Positions 8,003 to 15,649 of a stretch of 64,000 nucleotides of DNA are shown here, piece after piece. The notes beneath the pieces were generated by a model. The model made no database searches. It was not told where the DNA came from and saw only the letters and a program-made list of their open reading frames with translations. Where the stretch lies: assembly GCA_016931515.1 (NCBI GenBank), contig JAFGEQ010000002.1:62001-126000 (forward strand), written 5' to 3'. Within the stretch, counting starts at the first letter, position 1, and every line of letters starts with the position of its first letter. The DNA is from a candidate division CSSED10-310 bacterium (GTDB lineage Bacteria > CSSED10-310). A program made the translations under genes and the position numbers.

Positions 8003-10261
8003 ATGAGATCGAACTATCGATTTTTATATTTTGCTCCCTTACTGATCTGCATAATATTCAATGGATGCAGTGTCGATCAGAGTGGGCAGGAAACGCAACC
8101 TGCGATTCGAGATTTAGTGGAGTCTTTTGATCCGTCCTGGTTGAACAGTGACCGGGAACGTTTTGTTTTCCACGATTTTCTGAATAAAAAACACCATTTG
8201 GGCAGCGGTTGGGAATTCGACGAAAACCAGGCCGAAACGCGTTTCCCCTGGCCTAGATTCACAATGGCCAGTGGCATAATAGTATTGGATTGGAATCACC
8301 GAATGGAGCGTCGAATTACATTAAAACTGCTCAACATTGCATCAGATTACCCACCAGATATCATCGGCTTAAGCGTTAATGGCCAGGCTGTTCCTCTTAT
8401 GGAAGATCACCTGCCATGCGGTGAATATGAGTTTTATGTTCCCTCATCCGTCCAAAAAACCGGGATCAATGAACTTCATGTCAGTTTGAATCGTGACCGA
8501 CTACCGCCTGATTTTGATATTCATTCGATTGGTTTGCACTCCATTCGTATTACGCTGGGAGCGGTTGTAAGAAATTCGATTCAAATAGGTGACCAAGTTC
8601 GAAGCAGTTTGCTTTTTGCTCCTCCGGTTGGGTTACGAATTCCCTATCAATCTGCCAAAAAACAGAATTTGCAATTCAGTTATGGATTATTCTCCTCTAA
8701 CGAAAACAAGAACAAGTTTGTCTACTCATTAGAAGTGGCAATTTTTGAAAAAAATGGAGATCGTCCCGTTCTCGAAAGACGATTCCCTATCATTCGCAAT
8801 CAGGAAACTTGTAGCAATTGGCAATTTGTAAAACAAAAGCTGCCCGTTATGGCAGATCAGGGAATACTGGAAATTACATTCTCTGCCGACGAGGAAATTA
8901 CCGGACCAATCGATTATCTGGCACTCAGTGAAATTCTCATCGTTCCTGCGAATCAGAAAGGGGATCATGATACCAATCTGATTCAACCCGATATCATATT
9001 GACAACACTCTCATCCGTGGCAGCCAGACAGTTAGGATCTTACGGTAACGCTTGTGCCAGAACACCGTTTTTAGATCGTTTTTCCCAACATGGATTAATT
9101 TTTATCGACGTCACATCAGCAAGCAACGGCGAAGTTCCCTCATTGTTATCAATTGCGACTGGAAAGTTGCCTCGCGATCATGGCGCTTACCGAACTAATT
9201 CAATTACGAAGGATTTTCCATATATATTTGGAGATTTATTGACTGAGACGGATTATCAAAGTCACGCATTCGCGTTTACAAATTCCGCAACCCAATCTGT
9301 TCTCTCTCGTCTTCCCGGTTTTAAACGCGTGTATTTCTCAAATCCCTCAAAGGATAGTCTGCAGAGCATCCGCGCGCAGTTAAACAGCATGCTGACATCA
9401 CCCCACATCATTGCCCAACCTGGTTTTTTCTGGTTTCATTTCGCTCCCGAGACAGTCACCCCTGGGATGATAGATGGCATGTTCGACCTGACTGTATATA
9501 ATAAAAACCATTTGCCAATCTCCGATCTGAATATTCCTCTCTCAGAGCAGGATCGTTTGTTCTCTCTTTCCCAAAAAATTAACGCCAATGGGGATGTTCG
9601 TTCCCTATTAGGAAGCAACGACTATCGGTTGACGAATCTCGACAAAACTGTTTCGTCGGTTGTTCGTGACATAATAGACCAACGATCATCAAGAGATGTC
9701 TCTATGATTGTTACGTCGGACAGCGGGATCATTCGAAGCTTGAATTCGAACGTTCTATCGAATGATTCTCTATCCCAGGAAGTTCTCCATGTCCCGTTAA
9801 TCTGGAACGAGATCAGGAGCAATTCAGATCAGACTGAATACAGAAAGGGGATTGTCTCAACGGCCATAAGTAATCTGAAAATTTGTGAAATGATGGGGAA
9901 GCTCATGCGCAATGGTGATCTTAAAAGCATTTCTTGGAATGGATCTCCAGGATCAACAATCCGACCCATAATCGCCGAACATGATACACGTCCAATAATT
10001 GCATATCGAAAAGAGGAATTTAAGATGATTCACTGCTTGTCAAACCCATATTATCAAATCGCAACCACAAACCTGTTCAATCTGGATACCGACCCGGGAG
10101 AATCCATCAATTTAGCCGGGAGAGACCCTGAGTATACACAGCAATTTCTTGATCCTGTGTTGGCATTCTGCCGTGGAAGTTCTTTCTATCCGAGCCCACG
10201 AATGGGTTTGGAAGAAGAAACTCAAGCTATTCTGCAATCACTTAAATACACCGTCCAATGA
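8003..10261 (+). CDS. Sulfatase/phosphoethanolamine-transferase-fold lipoprotein, probably inactive
   Basis: A 752-aa lipoprotein with signal peptide and lipobox (FNGC at about residue 22). Residues about 30-325 look beta-rich and are not assigned. From about 330 the sequence follows the alkaline-phosphatase/sulfatase superfamily: QLGSYG...TPFLDRFSQHGLIF, then PSLLSIATGKLPRDHG, and the typical tail DTDPGESINLAG. Two key elements are missing. The first metal-binding Asp of the usual T-[IV]-D-T strand is absent (here LTTLSSVAA), and the Cys/Ser/Thr nucleophile two residues before PS is replaced by Glu (GEVPS, near 9131). It may bind a sulfated or phosphorylated ligand rather than hydrolyse it. 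It follows the epimerase by 5 bases. Confidence 0.75.
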   Translation: MRSNYRFLYFAPLLICIIFNGCSVDQSGQETQPAIRDLVESFDPSWLNSDRERFVFHDFLNKKHHLGSGWEFDENQAETRFPWPRFTMASGIIVLDWNHRMERRITLKLLNIASDYPPDIIGLSVNGQAVPLMEDHLPCGEYEFYVPSSVQKTGINELHVSLNRDRLPPDFDIHSIGLHSIRITLGAVVRNSIQIGDQVRSSLLFAPPVGLRIPYQSAKKQNLQFSYGLFSSNENKNKFVYSLEVAIFEKNGDRPVLERRFPIIRNQETCSNWQFVKQKLPVMADQGILEITFSADEEITGPIDYLALSEILIVPANQKGDHDTNLIQPDIILTTLSSVAARQLGSYGNACARTPFLDRFSQHGLIFIDVTSASNGEVPSLLSIATGKLPRDHGAYRTNSITKDFPYIFGDLLTETDYQSHAFAFTNSATQSVLSRLPGFKRVYFSNPSKDSLQSIRAQLNSMLTSPHIIAQPGFFWFHFAPETVTPGMIDGMFDLTVYNKNHLPISDLNIPLSEQDRLFSLSQKINANGDVRSLLGSNDYRLTNLDKTVSSVVRDIIDQRSSRDVSMIVTSDSGIIRSLNSNVLSNDSLSQEVLHVPLIWNEIRSNSDQTEYRKGIVSTAISNLKICEMMGKLMRNGDLKSISWNGSPGSTIRPIIAEHDTRPIIAYRKEEFKMIHCLSNPYYQIATTNLFNLDTDPGESINLAGRDPEYTQQFLDPVLAFCRGSSFYPSPRMGLEEETQAILQSLKYTVQ

Positions 10262-10440
10262 AATGCGGGGAAGATTCGGATAAAATGGACAGGAGAATGA
10301 GCAGGAACAGACAACTTAGAACCCTGAAATGGATAATAGGGTTACGTTCGAGAGACAGGGACTTTTCGTTTCACGAAGTCGGAATTAAAAAGACATCGCT
10401 GAAAGAAGATCAGGAAATTCTGCCATGCACGACCAATTAA
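10258..10440 (+). CDS. Doubtful small basic ORF, ATGA-coupled to the lipoprotein gene
   Basis: A 60-codon frame whose ATG overlaps the TGA of the preceding gene in an ATGA junction and whose end overlaps the next start at 10425. The product would be basic with no signal peptide or recognisable domain. The junction hints at translational coupling, but a short untranslated spacer is just as likely. Without it, 10262-10424 contains nothing recognised. Confidence 0.25.
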   Translation: MKCGEDSDKMDRRMSRNRQLRTLKWIIGLRSRDRDFSFHEVGIKKTSLKEDQEILPCTTN

Positions 10441-10703
10441 CTGTAACTCAAGTCGGGTTTGTTTTTTTGTGTTTTTCGATAATCGCTTTTACAGCGTATA
10501 TGAGGATTCTAATGTATCTCAACGCATTGGATGCCGGATTGGAAAATCCACCTGAAAGACCACACATGGGAGAAAAGCTACAGGCGTATAAAGCTTTCTG
10601 TGCGGAACGTGGGCGAAGACCCGTATTACTTTATATTTTCGCTGTTGGTGCGATCGGGGCGGTAATTTTCTGGCTGCCACTTCCGTGGTTGCTACTTCGA
10701 TAA
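10425..10703 (+). CDS. Small two-span membrane protein of unknown function
   Basis: A 92-aa protein with two predicted membrane helices, about residues 10-33 (VGFVFLCFSIIAFTAYM) and 73-91 (VLLYIFAVGAIGAVIFWL). A hydrophilic loop between them contains GLENPPERPHMGEKLQ. No family is recognised. AGGA lies about 13 bases upstream of the ATG. It sits between the sulfatase-like lipoprotein and the FHA gene, all on the plus strand, and is probably co-transcribed. It could be an inner-membrane partner of the tail-anchored FHA protein, but that is only positional inference. Confidence 0.6.
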   Translation: MHDQLTVTQVGFVFLCFSIIAFTAYMRILMYLNALDAGLENPPERPHMGEKLQAYKAFCAERGRRPVLLYIFAVGAIGAVIFWLPLPWLLLR

Positions 10704-10708
10704 AAATA

Positions 10709-11179
10709 ATGAATTTATCAGAAAAAGGCACACCGGTTCTTGAAGTTTACGATAGAGATACTCTGCTCGCTCGCATCCCGTTCATTCAGAAAGGCAAAAA
10801 CTATCGCCTGGGAAGAGATCCATCGAATGATCTTGTGATTAGTCACGAACAGGTATCGCGATTTCATCTGTCGATATATCGCGGTTGGGATGATGTTCTT
10901 ACGATCAGGGACACGGGTAGCCGGAATGGAGTCATTTTGAATGGGAAGCGTGTCTCCGGCCCATTTGAAGTCAGATCTGACGATGACATCCGGATTGGTC
11001 AATTAAAATGCTTGATAAAAGGAATCAAAACAAACCCGATACATTGTTTGCAGGAAAATGCCCTTCATTCATCAGAAAAGTCAGACAGAATCCCGTATTG
11101 TAAAAATCCTATTATATTATTAATCATAAGTGGCTTGTTTTTGGTCTCAACCATTGTGTTGATTGTGTCGTTAATCTAG
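10709..11179 (+). CDS. Tail-anchored FHA-domain protein, next to T3S genes
   Basis: A 156-aa protein. Residues about 10-105 form a forkhead-associated domain with the phosphothreonine-binding set intact: GRDPSND (35-41, Arg36), S50 with H53, and SRNGVILNG (71-79). A single hydrophobic helix at about 134-155 ends the protein, so the FHA domain faces the cytoplasm. T3S basal-body proteins of the SctD family pair a cytoplasmic FHA domain with one membrane span, but they continue into a large periplasmic part that is absent here. The stop lies 15 bases from the convergent sctV stop. ATG at 10709 is preferred over GTG at 10685, which would overlap the preceding gene. It may be a phosphothreonine sensor or a reduced SctD-like subunit. 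Confidence 0.75.
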   Translation: MNLSEKGTPVLEVYDRDTLLARIPFIQKGKNYRLGRDPSNDLVISHEQVSRFHLSIYRGWDDVLTIRDTGSRNGVILNGKRVSGPFEVRSDDDIRIGQLKCLIKGIKTNPIHCLQENALHSSEKSDRIPYCKNPIILLIISGLFLVSTIVLIVSLI

Positions 11180-11194
11180 CCTTTATCAGCTGGA

Positions 11195-13249
11195 TTATTC
11201 CAATAAAGCAATATGTCCCAAGGCAACAAATTGAGAGCCGATGGGCATTTCCTGCGCAGCTAGTACCTTTATACCCTGGATCTGTTGAGCAAGAAATCTC
11301 CATAATACATAGCGTATATTCTGTTCAACTGTCATTATAATGGAGGGTCGATTTCCATTGTTGCTAAAATGTGTATTAAACGTTGATATCACCTGTTCCA
11401 TTAATTGCGGAGCAAGAGCTAGTAAGCGCTCCTGACCGGTTACATGGATTGATGATTGAAACATGGATTCAATAGAAGGATCAAGTAGAAATACTTCCAA
11501 GTGCCCTCTTTTCGCGTATTGATGATAGATTTGTCGACCCAGACGAACCCGAATTTTATCCGTGAGAGTAATGTTATCCGACTCACTGTCAGCGTACTCA
11601 GACAAGGCTTCCAGTATCCTTTTCAGATCGCGAATACTGACATTCTCCTGTACCAGTCGTCTTAGAATATCACAGAGTCGCTGGTATGAGATAACTCGCG
11701 GAACTGTTTCGTTCACAGTATCCGGATAGAGTTTTTCCAGTTCATCACACAACCATTTAACTTCCTGGAGTCCCAGAAATTCAGCTGCATGATAAGAAAT
11801 AATTTTCTTCATTTGGAGTATTATCAAATCGCTGCCTGTGACAACTTCAAATCCTGCTTTTGTCAGTCGTTCCGATTGGTTCTCAGGGATCAATAAGCCA
11901 CATTCCTTGAATTCGTCACAGAGTATTTCACCCATAGCGGACATCAGATTGCTGTCATCGTTAACATTTTTTACGAAGGCTTTATCAGAGGGTATCAGTC
12001 CACGGTAGACGAGTGTATCCATGATGTAAATTTCAAATGAATCCTTTTGTAAATGACCGGGAGCACCTTGAATCCTGATACCAGGAATCTGAACACCTGT
12101 CTCCCAGTAAATTTCCTGACGCAATTTAGGTTCCAGGAACTTGAAGAATTGAGAATCGGGGTTATCTGATGACAATAATTCGAGAACGTTGCGACCAGCC
12201 AACAAGGTGATCGGTGAAGGAGTAGCCAGTATGATTTGGTTGGCCCTAGATGATTGGACTCTTGTAATGAGCGAAACAGGTCCGGATTTGTCGTGTTCAT
12301 TTTTGCCAAGCAAGAATAAACCGATCATTCCAATCGAGCCCGAAAGAAACCAGAAAGGGAGTAAGGGTAACGCAGGAACAAAGCCGAGGATTAACAAGAG
12401 AACAGATACAATTATAAGGGCCTTTGGATAAGCAAGTATCTGAGTGCTCAGGTCTTTTCCGAGGTGATCGCCTGTTAACTCCGGATCCACCCTTGTAACC
12501 ATCAAGCCTGATGCCACTGACACAATCAAGGCGGGAAGTTGGGACAACAACCCATCTCCGATGGTTAATATGCCATAAAGCTCAATGGCTTCGGATAAAG
12601 TCATCTGCTTTGTCCATATGCCAATTATTAATCCACCGACAATATTGACAGCAGTAATCAGAATTCCGGCGATAGCATCTCCCTTCACAAATTTCATCGC
12701 GCCATCCATCGCACCAAACAACTGTGATTCGCGTGATAACTCTCTCCTTCGAGTTCGAGCCTCCTGAAGATCAAAAGCCCCAGCTCTCAGATCCGCATCG
12801 ATTGCCATCTGTTTGCCTGGCATGGCATCTAATGTGAAACGTGCAGAAACCTCTGCAACACGTTCAGAACCTTTCGAGATGACTATAAAGTTAACAAGTG
12901 TCAATATCAGGAATACTATCGCTCCAACAACCATATTTCCCTGCACGACGAAATTACCGAAGGCTTCGACTACACGTCCGGCATCCCCCTTGAGTAAGAT
13001 CAGGCGAGTTGTGGAGACATTCAAAGCCAATCGGAACAGCGTTGCAATTAAAAGGAGACTCGGGAAAGAGGCTAGCCGAATTGCACTGGTAATATAGAGA
13101 ACAACGAGCAGTATGGTTATTCCGATAGCGATGTTAAATGTAAGCAGCACATCCAGAAGGCCGGTTGGAAGGGGGATGATCATCATCCCCACAACCAACA
13201 CAACAAATGCTGCCAGGATAACGTCGCTATATTTCGAGACGAATCCCAT
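11195..13249 (-). CDS. sctV: Type III secretion export-gate protein SctV (FlhA/YscV/LcrD family)
   Basis: The 684-aa protein forms the nonameric export gate of the T3S apparatus in the inner membrane. The N-terminal half has about eight membrane spans and the family blocks FRLALNVSTTRLIL, ISKGSERVAEVSARF and LDAMPGKQMAIDADLRAG, then SQLFGAMDGAMKFVKGDAIAG. The KGSERVAEV and FDGAMKFVKGD wording is nearer to virulence-type SctV than to flagellar FlhA, though this should be tested by phylogeny. The C-terminal half is the cytoplasmic ring domain. ATG at 13249 is chosen; a TTG at 13261 would put the ribosome site too close. It is the last gene of the sctU operon, 17 bases after the TPR chaperone. 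ATPase, ring and needle genes are not in the window. Confidence 0.92.
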   Translation of the reverse strand: MGFVSKYSDVILAAFVVLVVGMMIIPLPTGLLDVLLTFNIAIGITILLVVLYITSAIRLASFPSLLLIATLFRLALNVSTTRLILLKGDAGRVVEAFGNFVVQGNMVVGAIVFLILTLVNFIVISKGSERVAEVSARFTLDAMPGKQMAIDADLRAGAFDLQEARTRRRELSRESQLFGAMDGAMKFVKGDAIAGILITAVNIVGGLIIGIWTKQMTLSEAIELYGILTIGDGLLSQLPALIVSVASGLMVTRVDPELTGDHLGKDLSTQILAYPKALIIVSVLLLILGFVPALPLLPFWFLSGSIGMIGLFLLGKNEHDKSGPVSLITRVQSSRANQIILATPSPITLLAGRNVLELLSSDNPDSQFFKFLEPKLRQEIYWETGVQIPGIRIQGAPGHLQKDSFEIYIMDTLVYRGLIPSDKAFVKNVNDDSNLMSAMGEILCDEFKECGLLIPENQSERLTKAGFEVVTGSDLIILQMKKIISYHAAEFLGLQEVKWLCDELEKLYPDTVNETVPRVISYQRLCDILRRLVQENVSIRDLKRILEALSEYADSESDNITLTDKIRVRLGRQIYHQYAKRGHLEVFLLDPSIESMFQSSIHVTGQERLLALAPQLMEQVISTFNTHFSNNGNRPSIIMTVEQNIRYVLWRFLAQQIQGIKVLAAQEMPIGSQFVALGHIALLE

Positions 13250-13266
13250 CGGTTGAATCAACCTAT

Positions 13267-13773
13267 CTAGGCTGGAGTCTGCATGGATTCAATGAGTTCA
13301 CGAGTAATCATTGATAAAACTCGTGCCCGTGAGCTGAGTGAGGATTCATCATCCGGATCCAGATCTATCGCCGCCTTCAAATCTTCTGCAGCCTTATCAA
13401 AGCAATTAAGCTTTAAATAAACTTCCGCGCGATTGGTCAGGGCGGATATATCTTCCGGATCAGAGTCAACTGCCCTATTGAAAAACTCGACAGCCTTCTC
13501 CAGTTCACCGTCTCTTGCTGCAATTGTTCCCAACGCCGTCTGAACGAAACTGTCATCATGGCCGAGAGCATTCAATCCCTGGAAAATCAGCCGGGCATCC
13601 TCGTACTTACCTTGATTGAATAGTTCATAACCAACAACTGATAAATTACTGAGATCCTGTTCTGAAAGTTTAAATACGTCCTTCAGTTTCACTCCGCTCA
13701 TCAGCACATGAGTCAACTCATCTGAAGTCAATGGATCTCCCCGATTGATTTTTTCCTGGACTATTGCGTTCAT
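13267..13773 (-). CDS. TPR protein, SycD/LcrH-like class II type III secretion chaperone
   Basis: A 168-aa soluble protein made of three TPR-like pairs at about residues 42-145, with a short N-terminal helix. The pattern GYELFNQGKYEDARLIFQGL followed by AVEFFNRAVDSDPED and YLKLNCFDKAAEDL closely resembles LcrH/SycD/IpgC chaperones. Those hold hydrophobic translocator proteins in the cytoplasm before secretion, and their length is about 165 aa as here. AAGGAG sits 8 bases before the ATG. It lies directly after the unknown 204-aa gene and before sctV, the arrangement expected for chaperone plus cargo. A generic TPR protein is the alternative, but the context favours T3S. Confidence 0.8.
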   Translation of the reverse strand: MNAIVQEKINRGDPLTSDELTHVLMSGVKLKDVFKLSEQDLSNLSVVGYELFNQGKYEDARLIFQGLNALGHDDSFVQTALGTIAARDGELEKAVEFFNRAVDSDPEDISALTNRAEVYLKLNCFDKAAEDLKAAIDLDPDDESSLSSRARVLSMITRELIESMQTPA

Positions 13774-13800
13774 AATAAACTCCTTTCTGTTTCTTCCCGA

Positions 13801-14415
13801 TTAATACTTGATGCCCCGAATGGCTGACATTGCTGCTTGATGCTGGATATCTGCGATCTTCACCGCTAACTCAAACATCTGAGCTGCACGCTGTGCCTCT
13901 TGCATCCTTTCAAACATCTCCATTGGCCCCATACCAGTAGTACTGCCTGAAGAAGCATATTCAGCCGAATGTGCCAGCGCTTCCGTATCAGTGCTCATTC
14001 CTGACCCAAATGAACCGGTTTGACTTGAAGTTCCTGTCTGCGGCACTGAACTTGACGATTGGTTTTCCAATTTTTGCGATTGAAACCGTTTAAGCAGTTC
14101 CAGCGCTCCTGAGGCAAATCCTAATGCTGTTTTTAACTTACTGAGTTTTTCCGACAACGATTTCAAATTCAAATTAGTGAATCCTTTTGACAAACTGGAA
14201 AAGCGCTTGGGGAGTTCAAGAGAAAACTGACCTGCAGGTGCTGTTTTCGACTCCCGATTGCCGAACATTCCAACAAGATGCTCTATAAAATCACCTTGTG
14301 TTTTAATATTGGACTTCATGTGTTCCACAGCAGTTGGAAGCGCTTTTTCCATGATCGTCCCGACAAGATCTGCACCTACTTTGGCTCCAATCGTGCCCAG
14401 TAACGAAATTGCCAT
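13801..14415 (-). CDS. Unknown 204-aa helical protein in the T3S operon; candidate secreted substrate
   Basis: No family is recognised. The protein has no signal peptide. Residues 1-35 have a small-residue amphipathic stretch (GTIGAKVGADLVGTIME), and helical segments follow at about 38-50 and 72-112. A Ser/Thr/Gly/Gln-rich low-complexity linker (about 115-160) leads to a C-terminal helix rich in Met, Ala and Gln (FERMQEAQRAAQMF). This pattern fits a T3S translocator, needle or regulatory substrate. The next gene downstream is a SycD-like chaperone, and a consensus promoter at 14486-14513 stands directly upstream, implying strong expression. AAGGAG precedes the ATG. The secretion role is inferred from neighbours only. 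Confidence 0.7.
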   Translation of the reverse strand: MAISLLGTIGAKVGADLVGTIMEKALPTAVEHMKSNIKTQGDFIEHLVGMFGNRESKTAPAGQFSLELPKRFSSLSKGFTNLNLKSLSEKLSKLKTALGFASGALELLKRFQSQKLENQSSSSVPQTGTSSQTGSFGSGMSTDTEALAHSAEYASSGSTTGMGPMEMFERMQEAQRAAQMFELAVKIADIQHQAAMSAIRGIKY

Positions 14416-14468
14416 TATAATTCTCCTTCTGATGAAAATTGTTAGTATTCATTAGTTGACTGCTTTTT

Positions 14469-14478
14469 GTAACGTTAC
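14469..14478. promoter_or_regulatory. Palindrome at the predicted transcription start of the 204-aa gene
   Basis: GTAACGTTAC is a perfect 10-base palindrome that starts immediately downstream of the predicted transcription start of the promoter at 14486-14513. Position and symmetry fit a small repressor site. Ten bases can be palindromic by chance, so this is weak alone; a longer palindrome at the same relative place upstream of sctU supports it. Confidence 0.35.
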
Positions 14479-14485
14479 TTTACGT

Positions 14486-14513
14486 ATTATATGTTTTTTG
14501 AATTTTTTGTCAA
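14486..14513 (-). promoter_or_regulatory. Consensus sigma70-type promoter for the 204-aa protein - chaperone - sctV
   Basis: On the minus strand, TTGACA (14508-14513) and TATAAT (14486-14491) are both perfect hexamers, separated by 16 bases. The predicted start of transcription is near 14479, about 65 bases before the ATG at 14415. It lies in the 118-base gap after sctU, so it adds an internal start to the operon. Confidence 0.75.
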
Positions 14514-14533
14514 GCGATCAATCAAATTCGGCA

Positions 14534-15586
14534 TCATCTGCAACGCATTCGTTCCTGATATGAGAGGCTCTGGAGATAAATTAATAGTTCCGCAACTGCA
14601 CGGAAAAACTCAGAAGGTATCTCCTGATCAAGTGATAAATCGTATAATCGCCGGGCCAAGGGAGGATTTCTTAAGACCGGCACATTATTCTCTGAAGCTA
14701 TTGCACGAATCTTTTCTGCCGATTTAAGATATCCCTTTGCCACAACCCTGGGAGCCGTCTCCCAATGATCTTCGTACTGGATGGCGACAGCATAATGAGT
14801 CGGATTAACAACAACCACCCTCGCTGCGGAAACACGCTCAAAAAGAAGCATTTCCGATATTTCCCGATGCATCTGCTTCCTGCGCTCTTTTATTGTCGGA
14901 TCACCTTCGGCATCTTTATGCTCCCGGAGCACTTCCTGGCGTGTCATTTTCAATTCCCTCAACCACCAATACCGCTGCAATAAATAATCAACGAATCCGT
15001 AAAACGAGCCGAGAATCAACAGGATGAATCCCGCGTGAATAATGATCTCCTTGCAGAATCCGACCACAGATTCCAGAGATGACTGATCAACGAGAATTAG
15101 AGCAGGGAGATGGTTTTTTATTAAGAGACAAATCGTCGTTATAACCAAAGACAGCTTGCATATGTTTTTCAGGATATCCTGTAACCTTCTGATTGTGAAT
15201 GTTTTCTGAAAATACTGAATCGGCATTAACCGGGAAAGATCAACTTTCGTTGTCCGAAACAGGGGACCGACCTGCAGATATCCGATAGTCCATCCGAATA
15301 GCAGGGCAGAAAAAATTATCGGAATACTCATACTAATAATAACGTGCGCGAACTTTCCGAGGACATGAACCCAATCCCAACTTCCATTCATTCGTTCGGA
15401 TGACCAGAACCATTCGAGTTGGGCAACCCAGATAGCGATAAACTTAGATGCATTCACTAACAGAATTCCGAATCCCGCAATAAACACAGCCGCCGCTGAA
15501 GTATCTGTTGAATAAGCGACCTGCCCTCTTTTTCTGGCATCCCGTTTCTTTTTTTCAGTAGGTTTTTCAGTTCGACGCTCACTCAT
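14534..15586 (-). CDS. sctU: Type III secretion export-switch protein SctU (YscU/FlhB family)
   Basis: The 350-aa inner-membrane protein sets the substrate order of the T3S apparatus by autocleavage. It opens with the family hallmark SERRTEKPTEKKKRDARKRGQV, and four hydrophobic spans follow within residues about 25-205. The cytoplasmic domain has the self-cleavage motif NPTH at about residues 261-264 inside VVVNPTHYAVAI. The first in-frame ATG is at 15613, but it lies inside a 21-base palindrome and on the predicted transcription start, so ATG at 15586 is used; this also matches the usual N-terminus. It heads the operon sctU - 204-aa protein - chaperone - sctV. Confidence 0.92.
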   Translation of the reverse strand: MSERRTEKPTEKKKRDARKRGQVAYSTDTSAAAVFIAGFGILLVNASKFIAIWVAQLEWFWSSERMNGSWDWVHVLGKFAHVIISMSIPIIFSALLFGWTIGYLQVGPLFRTTKVDLSRLMPIQYFQKTFTIRRLQDILKNICKLSLVITTICLLIKNHLPALILVDQSSLESVVGFCKEIIIHAGFILLILGSFYGFVDYLLQRYWWLRELKMTRQEVLREHKDAEGDPTIKERRKQMHREISEMLLFERVSAARVVVVNPTHYAVAIQYEDHWETAPRVVAKGYLKSAEKIRAIASENNVPVLRNPPLARRLYDLSLDQEIPSEFFRAVAELLIYLQSLSYQERMRCR

Positions 15587-15598
15587 ACCATTCCATTG

Positions 15599-15619
15599 TT
15601 TGTAATGATTCATTACAAA
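15599..15619. promoter_or_regulatory. 21-base perfect palindrome over the sctU transcription start (operator)
   Basis: The arm TTTGTAATGA and its exact complement TCATTACAAA flank one central T. The site overlaps the last bases of the -10 box and is centred close to the predicted +1, the classic place for a dimeric repressor to block transcription. Ten perfect paired bases are unlikely to be chance. The regulator (for example a MarR, TetR or GntR type) is not encoded nearby. Confidence 0.65.
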
Positions 15620-15646
15620 TATAGCTTTTTAATGGTATAGTGTCAA
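15618..15646 (-). promoter_or_regulatory. Sigma70-type promoter of the sctU operon
   Basis: The minus strand reads TTGACA (15641-15646), then a 17-base spacer and TATATT (15618-15623). The predicted start is near 15611, giving a leader of about 25 bases to the ATG at 15586. The -35 hexamer lies 3 bases beyond the stop of the glycosyltransferase gene, so it separates the two transcription units. Confidence 0.75.
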
Positions 15647-15649
15647 ATT

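Noticed and set aside
10258-10440. 60-codon frame as a confident gene
   Set aside because: Only the ATGA junction supports it; composition is basic and unremarkable, so it is listed at low confidence only.
11195-15586. Flagellar FlhA/FlhB
   Set aside because: Motif wording (KGSERVAEV), a SycD-like chaperone gene and absence of flagellar neighbours favour a T3S system, though phylogeny is needed for certainty.
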